Shown here: positions 49,201 through 58,232 of the stretch, piece by piece
How the letters are laid out: the number at the start of each line of letters is the position of its first letter
Position numbering within the stretch: position 1 is the stretch's first letter
Assembly (NCBI GenBank): GCA_905221605.1
Contig: CAJNDS010002357.1
Span: forward strand, 594,831 to 658,830
Direction of reading: 5' to 3'
Length of the DNA stretch: 64,000 bases
From: Symbiodinium natans
Taxonomy: Eukaryota > Sar > Dinophyceae > Suessiales > Symbiodiniaceae
Made by a program: the position numbers and the translations under genes
Notes under the pieces: generated by a model
The model's input: the letters and a program-made list of their open reading frames with translations, nothing else
What the model was told of the DNA's origin: nothing
Databases searched by the model: none

Positions 49201-52200
49201 GGGTGTTTAGGGCTTTTGCAGGGTTAATAGGTTTTGTGGAGAATATATAGGCTTTATCGGGCTCGCAGGTTTTGCAGGGTTTTATAGGGTTTTGTGGTTT
49301 TTGGGGTTTTAAGGTTTAGGGGCTACAGTGTTTATGGTGTCGGGCTTCCAAATTTCTAAGATTAACGTGGAGGGGAGGGTCAGGGCTTTTGGGCTTGAGG
49401 ATTTGGGCTTTTGGCGGGGTTTGAAGGGTCTGCAGGGTTTGTTTTTAAGGTTTAGGCTAAGCCCTAAACCCTAAACCCTTAAACCCGAAACCCTAAACCC
49501 GAAACCTACCTCGGATCCCTACGCAGGATTCCCGATCGTAAGCCCTCTTGGCGTGGTTTCGCATTCTCAGTCTTCCGGTCCATTGCTGGGCTGGCTGAGA
49601 GTTTCGGGTTCAGGGCTTAGGGTTTAGGGTTTAGCGTGAGGGTTGTGGCGATTTGGTCACTTCTCTAAGTGATGGTTCTTGTTGAGGTTGCTATTCTAAG
49701 GCGGCCAGGCTCATAAACCCTGAAACCCTGAACCTTGAAACCCTAAACCCTAAACCCTAAACCCTAAACCCTAAACCCTAAACCCTAAACCCTAGAAACC
49801 CTAAACCCTAAACTGACCCTAAACCGTTTTATTCAGCCCCAAGTGAAGTTGAGCTGAGACTGACAAATCCTACGCCCCACCGTTCTTAAGGGATGGCCTT
49901 GGGTTGGATACCCCCCTTGAACCCCCTCCCTTAAGAACTCAATAATGTGTCTACTCTACTAAGCCTAAATGAGGGTACCCCACCAATAAAGGTTCACCTC
50001 GAAGCCCTGAGCCCTAAACCCTGAACCCTAAACCCTATAGACCCTAACCTAGGCTCTAAACCCTAAACCGCTAGACTAAACCCTATTTCCCCCCCAAACC
50101 CCCCAAACCCCTAAACCCCTAAACCCCTAAACCCCTACACCCCTAAACCCCTAAACCCCTAAACCCCAAACCCCAAACCCTAAACCCTAAACCCTAAACC
50201 TCAAACCCCAAACCCTAAACCCTAATCCCTAAACCCGGAAGGCATCTCACCTTTGAGCAGCAGCAGGAGCTGTCTAAGCTGCGCGAGTGCGCGCGCCAGA
50301 GAGAAACAAAAGCTCCACTGGGTTTTGGAGTACCCCTTTTGGGATTTAGGATTTGGGGTTTAGGGTTTAGGGCTTAAGTTTCAGGGTTTATACTTGAATA
50401 CTTTTTTGGGTTCTGGGCTCCTATGTAGGGTCCAGGTCTTTGGATCGAGGGCCAGCTATTGAAATTGAATCAGCAAGAAGTTTCAGGGTTTGGGGTTCAG
50501 GGTTTAGGGTTTAGGATGTAGGATTTAGGGTTTAGGGCGTAGGGTTAAACAAGGAACCCCTGCAAACCCTAGGCCCTCTCCGTGTCAGGTGCCGCAAGTG
50601 ATCTAAGGGTAGTTACATGGTTCCTGAATATTGGCCCTGAAAAGGGGACCCCTTATATACCCGTATATACGCTATACAACCCAAGGGCCCATACTTCAGA
50701 AACCTTTTCAAGAGGGCAAGGGACCATGTTTCGGGCCCATGAAGCTACCCGTAGAAGTGAAGGCTGGGTGCGAGGTAGGCAAGCCCTAAACCCTAAACCC
50801 TAAACCCTAAACCCCAAACCCTAAACCCTAAACCCTACACCCTGACAGTCGGGGGAGTCTAATAGTTCAGGGTTTAGGGTGGAGGGTTCAGGGGTAGTTG
50901 CCTCTTGGGCTATTTCCTGTCTTTCCTTATGGGACCCCTATAAACAAGGGTAAGGGACCATACTAAGGGCCCGTGGTTCCACCCTTGGGTTGTTGGGGTT
51001 TCTTTCCGATGTCCGTGTAGAACTGTGGGGGGGAGGGGGGGAACACGGGTGGATTTCAAAACCCCTCAATCCTTGTTGCACCTGCATAGCATGTTATGCA
51101 TGGGCCCTGAAGCAACTATGTAGGAACCCCTGCCCAAGTGTACTATATAGGTACCCTTAGCCCCTTTCGCAGGTTGACCCGGGGGCCTTCCGCCTGGCTT
51201 ACGACACGGAGAACATTTGCGATTATCTGGAGGCATAACCCATAACTCTTAACAATGAAGCGCTTGGGAAGGGTTTAGGGTGTAGGACTTTTGCAAATAG
51301 TGGAGTCTGAGTTCTATAGGCCATGAATCCTAAACCCTAGTCCAGGGTGTCAGGGCTTGGGGCAAGATGCGAGGCAGTTCCTGACTGAGAAAGAGGGTGG
51401 AAGCCTTTGTCCTCTAGGGTTTAGGGTTAGGGTTTGGGTTTAGGGTTTAGGGTTTAGGGTTTAGGGTTTAGCGTTTAGGGTTGGGGGTTTAGGGTTTAGG
51501 GTTTAGGGTTTAGGGTTTAGGGTTTAGGGTTTAGGGTTTAGGGTTTAGGGTTTAGGGTTTAGGGTTTAGAGTGGAGCGTTATGATCGGTTGTACGGGCCT
51601 CTTGTTGGAAGGCCAAAACGTCAAAGCGGCACATATGGTTCCCCCGTATACCCCCTGAATACAGCAGAGCCCCTAAACCCTAAACCCTAAACCCTAAACC
51701 CTAAACCCTAAACCCTAAACCCTCTAACCCTCTAACCCTCTAAACCCTCAAGGCCAGGATAAAAAGAAGTTGTATGTTTCATTACGAAGAGCTCGTACAA
51801 TAATCCTGCATCCTTCACAGTGCACCCAAAGAAGACTTACCCCCTCACCCTCTCCCACTGCCCTACCCCCTGCCCCTTCCCCGGCCCCCTACCCCCAACC
51901 CCCACCCTCTACCTGACTGAGCAAAAGCAACAAGGTTGAAACCATGGCCCTTAGCATGGTATGGTCCCTTTCCCTTCTTGAAAGAAACTCAAATGGATCC
52001 GAGAAGTATGGGCCCTGATTGTGCACAGTGTGTGTGTGTATATATATATATATGGGTTATACAACAGGGAACCCTAAACCCTAAACCCTAGACCCTAAAC
52101 CCCATTCAGGGCCCAGACTTCGGATCCTAAAGACGTCTTGCGCCACAGGTCGCTGAGTCCATGAGCCCTGAGGCCCCAAGAGGGAGTTTGGGGTTTTGCG

Positions 52201-52467
52201 TTTAGAGTTCCAAACCCTTAAACACTAAAGCCTATAAAGCCTATAAAGCCTATAAAGCCTATAAACCCTATAAACCCTCTAAACCCCATAAACCCTATAA
52301 ACCCTATGAACCCTATAAACCCTATAAACCCTAAACCCTAATCCTAAATCCTCAAGCTCCGGCGGCCTCGCTGTGTTCCGTGGGCTCAGCAAAACAAAGT
52401 TGGACCAAAGTTCCGCCACCACCGCCGCGATACACGCCGCCTGCGCGAAGCCCAGAGGAAGGTTTAA
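43233..52467 (+). CDS. Multi-exon Arg/Gln/Glu-rich coiled-coil protein, unrecognised (5' end not found)
   Basis: Exons in matching phase: 43233-43305 (RKEASDRLRLLQQEQRQK), 44370-44412 (VAAAREQKRLGRIL), 45932-45971 (TPRQERRRSALS), 47187-about 47240 (FWTRAVLRAERRLLRVLQ), 48558-about 48623 (REAAAMKAEDAAAQKRRKAE), 48968-49048 (RQMRAARAARRADLRWANIR), 50242-50302 (HLTFEQQQELSKLRECARQR), 51173-51232 (VDPGAFRLAYDTENICDYLE) and 52390-52467 (HHRRDTRRLREAQRKV, then TAA). Donors are mostly GC with some GA or GT; acceptors are AG, usually followed by G. Phase continuity over nine exons is the main evidence that this is one gene. The product looks like a long basic helix; no family recognised. Introns carry telomeric repeats and MITE-like elements, with G strand mostly after exons and C strand before them. 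Confidence 0.6.
43313..43368 (+). repeat. Telomere-like repeat, G strand, just after an exon
   Basis: Seven TTTAGGG units eight bases after the GC donor of the exon ending at 43305. Confidence 0.95.
43506..43820 (-). repeat. Two C-strand telomere-like arrays in an intron
   Basis: CCCTAAA arrays at 43506-43550 and 43771-43818 with unassigned sequence between. Confidence 0.85.
43917..43981. repeat. Head-to-head telomere-like repeat
   Basis: Seven TTTAGGG units followed directly by TTACCCTAAACCCTA, so G- and C-strand units meet within a few bases. Confidence 0.85.
44436..44605. mobile_element. MITE-like element, family D, split by a telomeric array between near-duplicates
   Basis: The family D start occurs twice (44436-44460 and 44510-44534; 22 of 25 bases equal) with a TTTAGGG array between. 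The rest of the element (GGGTACCTTGTTTATTCC, then CTGGGTCTAG) follows. Confidence 0.6.
44930..45155. mobile_element. Two family C elements, partial
   Basis: GGGTCCATGTACC occurs at 44937 and 45080; the second is preceded by CCCCTAA. Right ends are degenerate. Confidence 0.45.
45187..45241 (-). repeat. Telomere-like repeat, C strand
   Basis: Eight CCCTAAA units. Confidence 0.95.
45371..45420 (+). repeat. Telomere-like repeat, G strand
   Basis: Seven units. Both sides carry similar text (CTTTCCCTAAGGG at the left, CTTTTCCCTAATTC at the right), possibly a worn duplication. Confidence 0.9.
45776..45908 (-). repeat. CCCCAAA-variant telomere-like array before an exon
   Basis: About 12 uniform CCCCAAA units followed by three CCCTAAA units, ending 24 bases before the exon at 45932. 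Confidence 0.9.
46026..46181. repeat. Telomere-like G-strand tract and family B element
   Basis: TTTAGGG units at 46026-46074. GGTGTTCCCCCTGATACTAAC at 46100 starts a family B element whose right end is worn. Confidence 0.55.
46182..47186. other. Intron sequence
   Basis: C-strand tracts at 46300-46375 and 47090-47172, a C-run at 46431-46450. Frames at 46780-47088 overlap on both strands; I do not accept them as exons. Confidence 0.45.
47494..47729. mobile_element. MITE-like element, family F copy 2, with a 53-bp tandem repeat
   Basis: Ends GGACCCCTAAGGTGGCACCC and GGGGTACAACCTTAGGGGTCC are inverse partners. The interior has three copies of a 53-base unit (starting 47538, 47591, 47644) with the text GTTAAAGATCCTCTAAGGGA and GGGCCATATTGGGAG. 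Confidence 0.8.
47865..47932 (-). repeat. Telomere-like repeat, C strand
   Basis: Nine CCCTAAA units. Confidence 0.95.
48033..48540 (-). repeat. Long degenerate C-strand tract before an exon
   Basis: CCCTAAA mixed with CCCCTAAA, CCTATAAA and CCCTCAA units. Holds a 23-base near-duplicate (48411-48433) of the sequence at the exon edge (48534-48556). Confidence 0.85.
49049..50241. other. Intron sequence
   Basis: Begins with degenerate G-strand text (49050-49325), later C-strand arrays at 49733-49812 and 50096-50235, ending at the exon at 50242. Nothing else recognised. Confidence 0.5.
50303..51172. other. Intron with two family G elements
   Basis: G-strand units at 50342-50372 and 50488-50545; element at 50607-50745 (AAGGGTAGTTACATGGTTCC start, CCCATGAAGCTACCC end); C-strand units 50785-50840; a second, shorter family G copy at 50897-50995. 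Confidence 0.5.
51417..51745. repeat. Large G-strand array followed by C-strand array
   Basis: About 21 TTTAGGG units (51417-51572), then 97 bases of unrelated sequence, then about 10 CCCTAAA/CCCTCTAA units (51669-51745). Confidence 0.95.
51746..52389. other. Intron sequence
   Basis: C-rich stretch 51840-51912, TG/TA microsatellite 52028-52054, then CCTATAAA-variant telomere-like units (52215-52345) leading to the exon at 52390. Confidence 0.5.
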
Positions 52468-53181
52468 GGGCTTCTTCCTTTCTCGGGTTTGGGGTTTGGG
52501 GTTTTGGGGCTTAGGGTATCAGGTTTAGGGCATCGGGTTTGGGGTTTGGGGTTTAGGTTCGGGGTTTAGGGTTTAGGGTTTGGGGCTTACGGTTTGCAGG
52601 GTATGGAGCTTAGGGCTTAGGGTTCAGTTGTTGTTGGCATTGAGCGGCAGAGGTGGTCGAGGTTCATGCAGGGTAACCCTAGACCGTAGAGCGCCCACGT
52701 GGTTTGGGGGTTTAGGGTTTCAAGGGTTTAGGGTTTCAAGGGTTTAGGGTCTCAAGGGTTTAGGGTCGCAGGGGTTTAGGGTCATAGGGTTTAGGCTTGG
52801 GTTTTGGTTCTGCTGGATTTTGAGCTTTAAGCCTACTGGGAATGTATTGAGTGAACTTTTTCTCAATGTTATGGATGTCTTGGGTGGGTGGGTTTTTTGG
52901 TCTATCGCATGACAAGCTGCCCGACTAGTGAATGCTCGGACTTGAGATGCTGAACCCTGAACCCTAAACCCTAAACTCCCAACCCCAGGTTTGAGGGGCG
53001 TGATGTTGAGGCTCAGAATAACCCGAAAGCCTATACCGAAGACCCTAGAACTTCTAGCCCCCACGCCCTAAGCCCTAAACCCTAAACTCTAAACCCCAGG
53101 GTGTGGGAGCTTATATTTGGAATACTAAAACATATACTCCCAGACCAAACTGAACTGGAGAGTTCGGAGCACGAGGTAGCG

Positions 53182-56100
53182 ATGGCCAACGGAGCAGCTC
53201 TGCTGAAAAGGAAGGTGTGGGTTTTTGGCTTTAGAGGGGTTTTGGGACAGTTTCCCAACCCTACTCTGTGAACACCCTGCGCCTGGCCCTAAACCCTAAA
53301 CCCCCAGTCCCTAAACCCTAGACCCTAGACCCTGAACCCTGAACCCTGAACCCTGAACCCTGAACCCTAAACCCTAACACCACACCTTAAGGTTTTCGAG
53401 TCTTCGGATGGGGGTGGGGGGGGGGGGGGGGGGGGCGGTCTCACATGGGAACCTTCCTTACGAAGTTTCTCTGCCCTCGCCTGAGTCTGTACCTAGAGCC
53501 CACAGCAGGCCCCTTATTCCCTTGTTTCGGTGTTTTAGGTTCCCTTGCAAGCCCCTCTGAAACAAGAAAGGGCACCCTTGTTATTCCTAGGTTGGGCTTT
53601 GGCGGCTTGGGTCTAGGTGCGGTTTAGGGTTTACAACTTGGGGCTTTCAACCGAACAAGAGGCCCTTTTTGCTGTACACCCCCCCCCCCCCCTCTCCCAC
53701 TCCGCGATTTTTGCTAAATCCTCCTAAACCCCAAACCCCAAACCCCAAACCCCAAACCCCAAGCCCCAAGCCCCAAGCCCCAAACCCCAAACCCCAAACC
53801 CCAAACCCCAAACCCCAAACCCCAAACCCCAAACCCCAAACCCTACCCTGAATACTTGGCTTTTGAATCGGACCTGACATGTCACGCGTGCCTGTGAGAG
53901 CCTGGAAACTTGTCATTCTTCTAAGGGTAGTTTTCTCGGCCCCTAAAATACTCCCTGACCACCTCCAGTAAATAAAGGGTTCTGACGGAAGGGGCCCTTA
54001 GGTTGAAAAGGGGGGTATATCCCTAAACCCTAAACCCTTTTAAGGGCCCATACGAAGGGATCATGGCCGGCACCCTAAAGCCCTGAACCCTAAGAAGAGC
54101 AATGCCCGGTTCAGCTTTCCGCACCTTGTGGGCCAACTAAGAAGTGGCGGCCCCACTTTTAGTAGGGTTTAGGGTTTAGGGTTTAGGGTTTAGGGTTCAG
54201 GGTTTCGCGTTTAGGATTCAGGGTTTAGGGTTTAGGGTTCCGGGCTTAGGGGGGCTGCAGGGTTGAGCAGTGTGGTTTCCCCAAAAAAGCCTGCCCTCAC
54301 GACCCAGGCAAAAGCAGGGGTAGACATGATGGCCGGCATGGAGAAGCAGGCCTGATCCCTGAGACTTGAAGAAAGGGGTGCTTAGTCTTATTCCCCGATG
54401 TAACCCCCATATATACCTTATACAGTCTCTATGTACCTAAGTAGCCCCTAAAGAAGCCCTAAATCACCCCTAAGGTCCCTTATTAAGGGTTTCTGCTGTA
54501 GTCACTTGTTTGGGCTTAGGGGGTTTTCGGGCCTGGCGCAGGCACCTCAGAACCCCGTAACCTCAGTGTTGGGGGGTTTAATGGGTGGGGGGCGGGAGCT
54601 TACGGGGGCTTAGGGGGTTCATGAGGATCCAGGGACTTAGGGTTTAGGGATTTAGGGCTTACGGGGTGCAGGTTTAGGGGTTCGGGTTTAGGGTGTATAC
54701 ATAGGGTTTAGGGTTTAGGGTTTAGGGTTGAGGGTTGAGGGTTTAGGGTTTAGGGTTCAGGGACTTAGGGCCAATGTGGGGTCTTGTCTCTGACAGGAGA
54801 GGATCCTGGTCATCGACTTTGGCTCACAGGCACTCGTTGAGGGTTTCGAGGGTTTCGGGGGGGGGGGGGGGGTTAGGGTTTAGGGTTTAGGGTCCGGGTT
54901 TAGGGTTTAGGGTTTAGGGTTTAGGGTTTAGGGTTTAGGGTTTTGGGTTTTGGGTTTTGGGTTTTGGGTTTTGGCGCATGAGCGTCTTGTCTCTTTGGCC
55001 TATGGTTTGAGCTTTGGGGGTTGGGTGTTTTGGGGTGGTTTTAGGACCCTAAACCCTAAACCCTATAAACCCTAAACCCTAACCCCTAAACCCTAAACCC
55101 TAAACCCTAAACCCTAAATCCTGCGGTTTTGGGGTTCTGCGGCTTCCCGAGGTTTAGTCGTTCGGGTTTATGTGGGTTTCGGGCGGTTTTGGTTCGTTCA
55201 AGGGCTTGGGGCTTACAGGGTTTAGGGTTCAGGGTTTAGGGTTTAGGGTTGCCAGGGTTTAGGGCTTATAGGGTTTACGTTGCTCAGCGTCTAACCAGCA
55301 CCGCAAGCGGCGGCAGCGGGCAAGCTCTGCGCTCCCGCACAATAAAACCCAAGGGTTCATATACCCATGCAGTATATACTTGGGCTTTTACAGAGGCTCC
55401 TATATAGCAGCGTTAGGGCCCACATATATGGCATATAGGACATGGACCCTTCGGGATTTTCAACGGGAGGGAACACGAGGGTTTTCCCTGGGCCGTGCGG
55501 CGTGGAAACAGCATCAACAAGCTCTGTCTCATCAGTGGCGTGCAAGGACGGCGCTTGCACGGCGACCATTTGCAGGCATGATGCGTCTCTGCAGCCTGCG
55601 CCGGCTAAGGGAGAGCCGGCCAGACACAGGTGTCCAGAAATGCTGCCAAGAAGATGTCCGCAGTGCGTCTAAGCTGGAATGTGAACCCCTGGATGCCACA
55701 AGTTGTGTGTGATGAGTTCATTGCGTCAGTGGGTTAGGTTTGGGGTTCAGGGTTCTGGGTTTAGCGTCTAGGCTTAGGGGTTGTGGGGGACTTGGGTTTG
55801 AGGGTTCTACGGGTCAGGGTTGGCGGCTTGGGCCTATAGGGAGGACTTGGGACATTTAGGAACCCCTAAACCGTGAACCAGGCTTATGGCTTGTTACTTG
55901 TTGGCTTATTTGGCTTATACTCAACCCGAAACCCTGAGCCCGATGAGCCCTAAACCCTAAGTCGCCCTTCTCTGAGCCCTTGAGTGTGGATGTGTTTGGA
56001 GCCAACGAGATGGTGTGACACCTCAAGCAGACCTTCTGAGTAGCTGAGTGAGTACACTTTACACCTTTTGGGATATACTATAACCCCTCTAGAACTGAAA

Positions 56101-57584
56101 GTGTACACTTTTTTGGGGCTTATGAACTCAGCAACTAAGCCTTAGTTCGACTTCGGATCCAGTCGATCCCTGGTCTGACACGTCGGGTCAAGGGAAGTCG
56201 CAGCATGGCTGGCTACTTGCGTTTAGGGTTTAGGGTTAAGTTTAGGGTTTAGGGTTTGGGGTTTAGGCTTTAGGGTTTAGGGTTTAGGGTTTAGGGCTCA
56301 GGGTCCTAAACCTCAATCCTAGATAACCCTAAAGCCTGAAGCGTAAACCCAAGCACCCGAACTGTTGTACAGAAAGGCCCGAACATGTTTCTACAAGGAG
56401 GGCCCCCCCTACTATACTAACAGTTAAGGGACTTATCACCTACGTTCGGAGCCTTATGACCCAATTCAGGGTGCTTACAAACCGGGGGGGGGGGGCCTCC
56501 TTGTAAAGCCCCCCGAGAGCCCTAAGCCACCTAAACCCGGAGCCCAAAATCCCAAAACTCTAGCCCTGAGGGCCCAAGACCCCATTATTTACGGCTGTTC
56601 ATCTGTTTTGGGGGCCCCAAGGCCGTGTTTTTTGGGGTCTTGGGGGCCCTTGGGGCAAACACTTGACAGAGAATCCGGATTCCACCCTAAACCCTAAACT
56701 CTAAACCCTAAACCCTAAACCTTAAACCCAAAACCCTAAACCCTAAACCCTATAAACCCTTGCTAGGTGAGCCACCTCATCTGCCGCCGAGTGCGAGAAG
56801 CCGGCGTCTACTGTGAGCTGAGGCCATGGGCTTATGCTGCGGTTTAGGGTTTCGGGTTTAGGGTTAGGGTTTAGGGTTTAGGGCTACTAGGACCGGGAGT
56901 AGGCGCTTTTTCCCCTTTTTTTAGGGTTGGGGTTCCCTACTTATAATCCCCTTAAAGCCATAAAAGGGTACCCTTTTATTCCTAGGTTTCTCCCGGGTCT
57001 CGGGGTTCTGGGGTTGATCCAGCATGTAGGTTTTGCGGGGGTCTCAGCGATCGTGTATTCTTGTTTGCTTAGGGCAGAGGGCCCTGCAATTTGGATTGGT
57101 TTCTTGCTTATGGCAAGTCTTCTCAAGCTCCCGTAAAGCCTCAAGTACGCGCCCCTCGATCAAGAATCCCTCGATTGCAGGTACTTGAGATTCACTTAAG
57201 ATGTCTTGCATGAGTACTTGGCGGCGCGGGCAGGTCTATCTAGGGTTTAGGGTTTCGGACTCAGGGTTTGTGGTCGAGGGCCTTCAAATGCCAAAGGAAA
57301 ACCAAGATAATCCCAATATCCACGCCAGAAACCATGAGCGCTAAACCTTGAGCCCTAGCTGAAGGTCATTATAGCCTTCTAACTTGAGATGAAGACATGG
57401 ATACTCAAACTGGGTGGTGTATACACGCCGCCCGAACACCCTAAACCCACCCGAAACCCTAAACCCGAAACCCTGAACCCTAAACCCTAAACCCTAAACC
57501 CGAATTCCCTAAGTCCTGAGCAGGTCCTGCCTCCTCACGGTCGCCGACGTCAAGTCCTTCCACCCCCATGGGATCATTCTCAGT
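53182..57584 (+). CDS. guaA-like: GMP synthase (glutamine-hydrolysing), 5' part only
   Basis: Plausible start exon 53182-53214 (MANGAALLKRK, GT donor; its phase does not fit the next exon directly). Then 54261-54349 (VVSPKKPALTTQAKAGVDMM), 54797-54829 (ERILVIDFGSQ), 56767-56822 (VSHLICRRVREAGVYCEL) and 57524-57584 (TVADVKSFHPHGIILS). The last four join in phase with GC donors. ILVIDFGSQ, RRVRE and GIILS are the signature of the class-I glutamine amidotransferase domain at the N-terminus of GMP synthase, which makes GMP from XMP. The Cys nucleophile, the rest of the amidotransferase, and the ATP-pyrophosphatase domain are absent before the next gene starts at 58233. Either the gene is truncated or its remaining exons lie outside the window. 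Confidence 0.75.
53492..53615. mobile_element. MITE-like element, family D copy 1
   Basis: CTAGAGCCCACAGCAGGCCCC start, GGCACCCTTGTTATTCCTAGG and GGGTCTAGG end, same order as the copies at 56887, 57784 and 63363. Confidence 0.6.
53725..53845 (-). repeat. CCCCAAA-variant array in an intron
   Basis: About 16 CCCCAAA units with a CCCCAAG sub-block; a C-run at 53680-53692 lies upstream. Confidence 0.95.
54162..54240 (+). repeat. Telomere-like repeat, G strand, before a GMP synthase exon
   Basis: About 10 units with GGTTCAGG and TTCGCG variants. An exception to the usual C-strand-before-exon layout. Confidence 0.85.
54698..54975 (+). repeat. G-strand arrays around a GMP synthase exon, with a TTTTGGG block
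   Basis: TTTAGGG units at 54698-54768 and 54874-54945, then four TTTTGGG units (54946-54975). A G-run (54858-54872) lies after the exon. Confidence 0.9.
54976..56221. other. Intron of the GMP synthase gene
   Basis: C-strand units 55045-55120, a basic coding-like snippet at 55283-55340, a family C element at 55346-55455 (GGGTTCATATACCC start, GGACATGGACCCTTCGGG end), and a stretch (55456-55715) open in three frames that I cannot assign. Confidence 0.45.
56222..56297 (+). repeat. Telomere-like repeat, G strand
   Basis: About nine TTTAGGG units with GGTTAAG and GTTTGGGG variants. Confidence 0.9.
56684..56762 (-). repeat. Telomere-like repeat, C strand, directly before an exon
   Basis: About nine CCCTAAA units ending at the GMP synthase exon at 56767. 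Confidence 0.9.
56887..57002. mobile_element. MITE-like element, family D copy 2
   Basis: CTAGGACCGGGAGTAGG start, TTTCTCCCGGGTCTCGG end; core GGGTTGGGGTTCCCTACTTA. Confidence 0.7.
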
Positions 57585-57783
57585 GTTCCGGCTCGAAGGG
57601 GTTTCGGGTTTAGGGTTTAGGGTTTAGGGTTCTTATGCTTTCAGCGTTGTTGAGGGTTGGACTACCACCACAACTATAGCACCCAAACCACTTCAAAACC
57701 CAGCTTAATCAACATGCTGGTGGAGCAATGACATTCACAGTCCTTCCAGGAAGCTTCGGGAAACCTGGGAATAAGTTACATTT

Positions 57784-57895
57784 CCAGGACCGGGGGTAGG
57801 CCCTTATTTCCCTTTTTTAGGGTTGGGGTTCCCTTAGAATCCCCTTAAACCCCACAAGGGTACCCTGTTTATTCCTAGGTTACTCCCGAGTCTAG
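57784..57895. mobile_element. MITE-like element, family D copy 3
   Basis: CCAGGACCGGGGGTAGGCCC start, TTACTCCCGAGTCTAG end; core GGGTTGGGGTTCCCTTAGAA and AAGGGTACCCTGTTTATTCC. Confidence 0.75.
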
Positions 57896-58232
57896 ATTTT
57901 GGGGGCATAACTCCTAAGAAGCAGACAAAATGATGGTTTGTGCGAGGGTTCCAAGTGATGCTGCCGTTTGGCCATCCATCTGTCCAACGCTTCCCCTTCT
58001 TCTGCTCGGTTCTTGTTCGGCCTTTATTAGGGTTTAGGGTCCAGGGTTCAGGGATTAAGGTTTAGGGGAAGCTGCCGGGGCGCCTCCCGCTCCCGTACCC
58101 AATCATAGCGTGTGTAAGGCCGTCTGAGAGGCGTTTCCCTTTGAGTGGGTGTTGCGCCGTCCTCCTGAATCAAGCTCGCTAGCAAGCTCCACCTGCACCG
58201 CACTCCACGGTTTGCGTCCCCGCATAGAAGTC

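Noticed and set aside
52628-52671. Possible extra exon of the coiled-coil gene
   Set aside because: Gly/Leu-rich product and weak borders; the preceding exon already meets an in-frame TAA at 52465.
55380-55712. Plus-strand frames inside the GMP synthase intron
   Set aside because: Three overlapping frames are open and the start overlaps a family C element; no phase-compatible splice sites with neighbouring exons.
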